DNA of 24,011 nucleotides from Bremia lactucae (Eukaryota; Oomycota; Peronosporomycetes; Peronosporales; Peronosporaceae), in NCBI RefSeq assembly GCF_004359215.1, contig NC_090610.1, positions 13,481,208 to 13,505,218 on the forward strand, in the 5' to 3' direction. The translations under genes and the position numbers were made by a program. Numbering within the stretch: position 1 is the first letter of the stretch; every line of letters begins with the position of its first letter. This document shows, in pieces, positions 20,301 to 24,011 of this stretch. The notes beneath the pieces are model-generated. The model saw nothing but the letters and a program-made list of their open reading frames with translations. It did not search any database and was not told the DNA's origin.

Positions 20301-20884
20301 GTTCCGCAATATCGAAATTCTCTCTGTGTTATATAACCAAGCGTCCATCTTATATGGAGAGAAAATGTAATGCTATTTTAGCTCCTAGAAAGTCATATCG
20401 CAAGCGCACAAGACGGACGTTGGAGCTTGATGGTGAGATCGATAGATTTGAAGAGAGTGAAGCAAGTCGCCGCAAACCAAAATTAGCGGACCGAGTCACG
20501 TTTCTTCTTGAAACGCATAGGTCTGATAGAACCCAAATCACTAGGCCTTTCGAGGAATTAGAGACTCAATCAAAACCTTCTGAAAAGTCCATAGAAACCA
20601 AAAAAAATCAAGAAAATATAAATCTTTCTACACCCAAATTGCTGCGACATCTACGACGTTCGGCGTACTACGTGAATAACCTTGTCACTGAAGAAGAGAG
20701 CTTACAGAGTGAGCCAGCAAGTTTGCAGTCGAGCATCACATCCGCAGGCAACGTAATGGCAAATTATCAAGAAGCCTACGACTTAGTCTCCCAAATTGCA
20801 GTACAACTTCAGATCGCAGCAGAAACAAGCTCCACACGATGTAAAAAACTGCTGGATAAGCAAAAAGAAGAATTTCGAGGATGA
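17327..20884 (+). CDS. RIF1: RIF1-like protein (HEAT-repeat replication-timing and repair factor)
   Basis: One uninterrupted exon of 1185 codons; the start has context GCCAATGG. Residues about 20-450 are helical repeats as in the Rif1 N-terminal domain (NRRIEAVHLWKLMLILL, VRLLALEAWGEMTQVF, LLIRPIYS, then VPVWKLWFNELVTHPL). The middle is variable. Near residues 910-970 is a small helical domain with KTIGDLSALSVDKLKAFGRK and AVRQALQEFLE, which resembles the C-terminal domain of animal Rif1. R1056-V-T-F1059 matches the RVxF docking motif for protein phosphatase 1, in a basic disordered tail. In yeast and animals Rif1 brings PP1 to origins to delay firing and acts at telomeres and breaks. The protein is shorter than human RIF1 (about 2,470 aa) and near yeast length. 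Family call from motif memory. Confidence 0.8.
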   Translation: MEAAEMQLARALAALTECELPQSRSLESRLDAYFQLEDLFHLEDSEASVLELQRHVPLLLSEMRIDLQQNGLSEILHAALRCLSYLMHHRSLNVGFSDDEISYFLGKLVRLLFSTQDISTYKLCLWGITVQNFSPDRHILLPRMVEALVQAVVNPFNSRVIEVQALKGLHLLLVKYPEQLGCSAAVLNLYVRPIASRLTSSEVVTRTQARVVLEEVSKHRTAWPQETLIVVQNCVEEYLLPVMELHMEHNRRIEAVHLWKLMLILLKSHFSNDLEKLNSVLYVAEKCLKDKNGIVRLLALEAWGEMTQVFHDCNNWVFNKAVVGLLIRPIYSCFKQELLLNIIDVAYDSWQKIINVAVLDFNANCKALEKNVEIGQQERVPVWKLWFNELVTHPLLILMEKLTKTKDSASAVKLDTFISFFKQLWRLKERTRFGNKCKKTQRKCSSSNATRGISANEIFGKRALRTRDKEHSAFVRFLRCSSVHLNSKVIGIALLIEDVLGAIHDMIKMSIKSTDCGDQNRINEVVMAMWIGVCQRIKFNRDQDGPTSKLLSRLVRILIALPFGNLASKFSPARRVDVNDSRRWNRKNKQSQIARDEGFRLVWQLQLLIPLVSTFVSLRDLQSAMLHPKCKFFDRINQRVKYLKSLYAQCATVFELWESNEFGEKQVHLKRKMNALPYLVLTPIVEFAIYVENFKCDRGVIIHITLTKLEALMKNLLTKLNFGFEQRDQQMFRFGEMLINAAHDCIASGFSCEKRSILDEFINISKRFKGQTFGSQQLASPLLYSIQSCTRVCSDIYETTSAATHTNLCNVLRTDARNESQASASVFSLILPSSKIPSDPLAKFIKLYRVSSDEPFAISRQRKASKYTFLIAYMIPFIVNQTPLLRKTVGRRQSNNLNGGNCIDPGLAGCLDKIFLLYRHFPLEFRQLFSICKIKTIGDLSALSVDKLKAFGRKETLHAVRQALQEFLERKGCMKTISGSEIGQRSGLASGSSAISKFSLCYITKRPSYMERKCNAILAPRKSYRKRTRRTLELDGEIDRFEESEASRRKPKLADRVTFLLETHRSDRTQITRPFEELETQSKPSEKSIETKKNQENINLSTPKLLRHLRRSAYYVNNLVTEEESLQSEPASLQSSITSAGNVMANYQEAYDLVSQIAVQLQIAAETSSTRCKKLLDKQKEEFRG

Positions 20885-21050
20885 GCTCCACGAAATTGCA
20901 AGGATGCAAGGAAAATGGTTTTATAATCCTATAATATTTTTAAATTATGAAGTGACGGCTGTCTCTTAAATGAAGTAGTGTGGCTTGAGAGAAACACTAA
21001 GATTTTTAATTGGCGAGTATGCAGCAGCGGCACATCTGATTGCGCTGAAT

Positions 21051-21083
21051 TCTACTGCTGTCGCTCTACTGCTGTCGCTCTAC
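21051..21083 (+). repeat. 14-bp tandem repeat
   Basis: TCTACTGCTGTCGC occurs twice in tandem (21051-21064, 21065-21078) with five bases of a third copy. Probably a simple slippage duplication. Confidence 0.85.
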
Positions 21084-21716
21084 AGCTTCTAAAAAACGCT
21101 TTTGAAATATGCGTTTTTGATGCTTGCACTCTTTATTTACTTTATCACCGATTCGCTTTTAAGTGGAAAGAGGATGTTTACCTCAGCTAAATTCATGTTA
21201 GTGATGGCGTCGTCATTGAAAGTATACACATCGAGGTGACTCGTCGCGACCGTGTCTCGCTTTCTCAAATCGAAAAAGCTTTGTTCGCAAGTTTTTTAGA
21301 GACATTGTAGTGGCCATAGCAAATAGGCAGGAAATTATGACTGTTTTCAAGTGTTGAAGAATTTTCTTGTAATCTTTTGAAGACATCTTTTCTAATCTCT
21401 CGAAATAATCTTCGAGAAACTATTCAAGAGATTGCCTCAAAGATAATTTTCTTAATCCTCAAAGACAATACCGGTGGCGTTACATTTTCTCTTAACAAAT
21501 TTGCGATCATAGCTTCTTTGTTTGAGATAGCAAAGTACGGTTACAATGAAGAATCTCGATCGGTAACCGCATACAGACAACCCTACACTAATTACTGATC
21601 TTTGACCTTCATTAAATACTTCCGTTTCTAAAAAAATTGACCATCAGTAATTGAGATGGTTGTCCGTTTCATAAATGTAATTTCCAAAATAAGGAATTAT
21701 AAAGGAAAATAAATTA

Positions 21717-21910
21717 GGGAACCGGTATAGTCACACGCTCCTTCCGCGTCTGATTGTTTAAATTAAATAAGAACTACAAATTAAAAATGACAACAAAAAA
21801 CATAGCTGAATCATTATTCAGCTATATCGAAAAATTAACAATTATTCCTTTAGCCTTTTAGACTTTGGTACACCCCCAAAAATTACATTTGGGAACCGAT
21901 ATAGCCACAC
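21717..21910 (+). repeat. Pair of 20-bp direct repeats (GGGAACCGRTATAGYCACAC)
   Basis: The motif lies at 21717-21736 and 21891-21910, with 18 of 20 bases equal; C/T-rich bases (CTCCTT, CCCTT) follow both. The copies are 174 bases apart, both on the plus strand. A perfect hairpin lies between them. They may be ends of decayed transposons or repeated protein-binding sites; I cannot decide. Confidence 0.6.
21802..21825. repeat. Perfect hairpin, 10-bp arms
   Basis: ATAGCTGAAT, loop CATT, ATTCAGCTAT. No T-run follows and the location is AT-rich spacer, so a bacterial-type terminator is not meant. It is near the centre of the direct-repeat pair 21717-21910. Confidence 0.8.
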
Positions 21911-22468
21911 CCCTTAATTATCTACCTCTGTATCTACGAAAGTAGCGTTATGGTAGCAACTTCTTGATTATTAGAATATATATTGAAAAATCTTTATGCA
22001 GGCATTCCCAGCTTCAGTAGCTCGAAAGGCCTGCAAATAGACTTCGCAATATTTGCGTATTTTCGTTGTTAAATAGCAAGATGCTTTTTCAACAAAGAAA
22101 TTACGAGCGAAAGCCGACAAGGACTGAAACATAAGGAAATTGTGGCTTGCTTGCGCTCATGGTGGGTACGAAAAACGAGCACTCAGATTCGTATATCTGA
22201 AAGGTAAGCATGCACTTCCGCAAAAGTTGGTAGAAGTAAAGTAAAATAAATTCATCCTTAGCTTGACCTGCAAAGACTAACTAAAGATGCACCTCCAAAC
22301 CTTGTCGCTTATTTCCAGCTCAACTTCTATTTCGTGCTTGATTTGCTGCTCTTTCTTTTTCGCTCGTTTTATGACTTGCCAATCACGCTCTTGGCTTTTT
22401 CTCAGCTGTTATAAACAGTACATGTAACATCGCCAAAGACCGGGTTTTGATGTGCCCAGGGGGGGGGG

Positions 22469-22983
22469 TGTAGGCGGCCACGTCGTAATGCGGCTACGCT
22501 CTACTTAGACACACACTCTGGCACAGCGAGGAAGCGGTTTGACCAGCTTCTCTTGCATGCAGTGAGTTAGTTGCGGTGGGCGCGTTAGCGACCTCACCCA
22601 ACGCACTAAGTACTCTGGTTAAGTGTCGTCACGGGAGCGGTAATCCGGCTCCTCGTGCGCACTTACCAAGTAGGAAATAGTTTTCAGGCTGATTTATACT
22701 TAATCGTATTAAATATAATACCTATTTTTACCAATCAAAATGTCATCTCTATAGATAACACTTAATATGTATTGCGAGCGTATCTTTCTACATACCTCGC
22801 GTAACGGATGAGGCTAGCCGTCATCACCCATGTGTATCACATACACAAGGGTAGGTCATAAATATGCACCACACCCGAGTGCTGGGTCCAATTACTTAAA
22901 TTGAGTAATTGACCATCTCCTTAAGTACACCAAGTGTACTAAACGGGGACTGTGTAACATTAGGGCAACTTTAGCTCGTTACA
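22469..22983 (-). repeat. E3 3' LTR (515 bp)
   Basis: On the plus strand it runs from TGTAGGCGG to GCTCGTTACA, with TG...CA ends. The start resembles the E2 LTR (TGTAGCGG) and the end resembles those of E1 and E2 (GTTACA, ATTACA). On the right is the minus-strand tract AAGGGGGGATGG. On the left a run of ten G makes the border and target duplication unclear. Confidence 0.65.
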
Positions 22984-22998
22984 CCATCCCCCCTTAAA
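22984..22998 (-). other. E3 polypurine tract
   Basis: Minus strand: TTAAGGGGGGATGG followed by TGTAAC. It closely resembles the E1 tract (TTAAAGGGGGGGGTGA followed by TGTAAT) and supports minus orientation. Confidence 0.65.
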
Positions 22999-23115
22999 AA
23001 AACGAATTTACATTTTTAAATTCGTAAAAGAGGAGCGAGGAACTGCGAGCAGCTTTACGCGCCGCTATTTCACACAATCACTCTAGCGACCTGTGTTCCA
23101 TACACGACGCCAAAG

Positions 23116-24011
23116 ATGCCACCTAAAAGGGGCCATGTTGGTGGGTCGTCTGCGAAGACGCCCACTCAACCTCACACTAAACCCACGCGCCGCGTTAATT
23201 CGCCGGCCGCGTCTAATGCCTTAGTCGAAACGCTGACAGCTACTGCTGCTGTCGCGTTAACGGGGCTAAAGGATCCATCCCATTTAACAGTGAGGATGTT
23301 GATCCGTCGCTCATTGTTGACAATAAAAAGTCGACACCGTTGCCATCACCTCATAGTAGTGATGTGGACAACGAGCTCATGGGGAATGATGATGGCGCAT
23401 TATTGCCCATCCAAACTTCTCTCATGGCTCACAACATGGAAAGCAACGTTTACGAATGCTGTCTCGTCGTCTACGCTGGATAGCGCAACGACATTTAATG
23501 AGAACGCTAATCATAAAGGCGCAGCCGCTTCTCCGTTGGGTTTAACCACAACGTCTTATGCTCAGACCATAATTCATAATGGTTCTGACATAGAGGATTC
23601 GGAGCCTAAAGCTCCGCCGACGACACGTGAACGTGCTCAGTCAGTATCACAAGCCAGTCGTTTAGAACGTGGCTATGTGACGGGTAACATATCAGTGATG
23701 CCCCCTCCATCTAAATGGCCTCGTTCAAACGAACGGGCCAAAAGCGTCGCTCCTAAAGCGCGCTCTCGTAGACGCACATAATTATTATGGCGTCTTTAAA
23801 TCATGGAGGGCTCAGGAAAATCGCTTGGGCGTATTTTCCGATCCCGGTCGTGTTGCGTTCAAATGAAACGCCCGACCAATACGAGGCGGAATTCCTGCGC
23901 CGCATTCATCCGCATTCCGATGCGATGAAACAGCGGTCGCAGCGAATTAATTTCGCCCGTTTGCGTGTGAAAGAAATCATGGGTGGTACTGTACCCCCTG
24001 TTTCTTCTCAC
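23116..24011 (+). pseudogene. E3 antisense ORF (frameshifted, partial)
   Basis: Plus strand, opposite to the inferred pol, starting with ATG 132 bases inside the LTR. The first 50 codons (MPPKRGHVGGSSAKTPTQPH, Thr/Ala/Pro-rich) are followed by a more plausible reading in another frame, about 23283-23481 (EDVDPSLIVDN; PLPSPHSSDVDNE), which resembles the acidic EDDPSLPVPSP stretch of the E1 ORF. The first frame then resumes (about 23480-23781) with SDIEDSEPKAPP and a basic end (APKARSRRRT). From ATG 23787 a third frame is open to the window end, with LRKIA...TPDQYEAEF...RSQ...ARLR, which aligns with the E2 ORF core. So it is a decayed copy with at least three frameshifts. No signal peptide or known domain. 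Alternative: sense gag of a plus-strand element, which the tract position argues against. Confidence 0.5.

Larger units (their letters stand above)
20885..22468. other. AT-rich spacer with small repeats, no supported gene
   Basis: About 1.6 kb between the RIF1-like gene and element E3. Small ORFs (20978-21190, 21377-21598) have no recognisable content. The first part should hold the RIF1 3' end and polyadenylation signal. It contains a 14-bp tandem repeat, a perfect hairpin and a pair of direct repeats (listed apart). It ends with a run of ten G at 22459-22468 against the E3 LTR. Confidence 0.5.
22469..24011 (-). mobile_element. Ty3/gypsy-type LTR element E3, 3' end, minus strand (runs off the window)
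   Basis: An LTR (22469-22983), then on the minus strand a purine tract directly before the LTR start, then an ORF on the plus strand related to the E2 antisense ORF. This is the same order as E1 and E2, so pol should lie to the right of the window on the minus strand. No pol sequence is inside the window, so the class rests on LTR form, tract and ORF. Confidence 0.65.

Noticed and set aside
17833..20541. Minus ORFs opposite the RIF1-like gene
   Set aside because: Short (at most 150 codons), no recognisable content, opposite a 1185-codon ORF with family motifs.
20978..21598. Two 70-73 codon plus ORFs downstream of RIF1
   Set aside because: No domain and AT-rich composition; probably 3' untranslated or spacer sequence.
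23116..24011. E3 ORF as sense gag after a 5' LTR
   Set aside because: The purine tract next to the LTR points to a 3' LTR in minus orientation, and the ORF matches the E2 antisense ORF, not the E2 gag. Not fully excluded.
1..24011. CRISPR array, tRNA or rRNA genes
   Set aside because: No regularly spaced repeats of that type and no cloverleaf or rRNA signature seen; the window is eukaryotic.

Overview
The window looks like nuclear DNA from an oomycete, most likely a Peronosporales species (Phytophthora or downy mildew type). The evidence is eukaryotic genes with very short GT-AG introns (61-87 nt by my models), tight gene spacing, a bacterial-type lysine biosynthesis gene (oomycetes use the diaminopimelate route), and heavy load of Ty3/gypsy LTR retrotransposons with a chromodomain after the integrase. 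I cannot name the species from sequence alone.

Layout. (1) 1-3773: the 3' part of a plus-strand Ty3/gypsy element (called E1 here): RNase H end, integrase, chromodomain, an antisense ORF, polypurine tract and 3' LTR. (2) 3774-11458: a complete but decayed minus-strand Ty3/gypsy element (E2) with two LTRs of about 485 bp, gag, protease, RT, RNase H, integrase, chromodomain and again an antisense ORF next to its 3' LTR. It sits exactly against the end of the E1 LTR. (3) 11459-12926: non-coding spacer. (4) 12927-20884: an island of four genes: a two-exon single-pass membrane protein (+), a four-exon dihydrodipicolinate synthase (-), a small two-exon membrane-associated protein (-) and a 1185-residue RIF1-like protein (+), the last two divergent over 68 bp. 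(5) 20885-22468: AT-rich spacer with small repeats. (6) 22469-24011: the 3' LTR and antisense ORF of a third element (E3, minus orientation), running off the window.

The most interesting signal is the antisense coding in the retrotransposons. In all three elements the stretch between pol and the 3' LTR carries an ORF on the strand opposite to pol, starting about 80-130 bp inside the LTR. In E1 and E2 it seems to continue, past one in-frame stop (and in E1 one frameshift), under the chromodomain and the pol linker, where it encodes a coiled coil, and it stops opposite the same conserved pol motif (HPxFYVG followed by KPY or RPY). E2 and E3 share an ungapped central motif. Extra antisense ORFs at this place are known in plant Tat-lineage Ty3/gypsy elements; I do not know of a description for oomycetes. 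Function is unknown.

The host genes show no shared pathway: lysine synthesis, probable control of replication timing and DNA repair (RIF1), and two membrane proteins of unknown role. All exon models are by eye from splice motifs, reading frames and family expectations.
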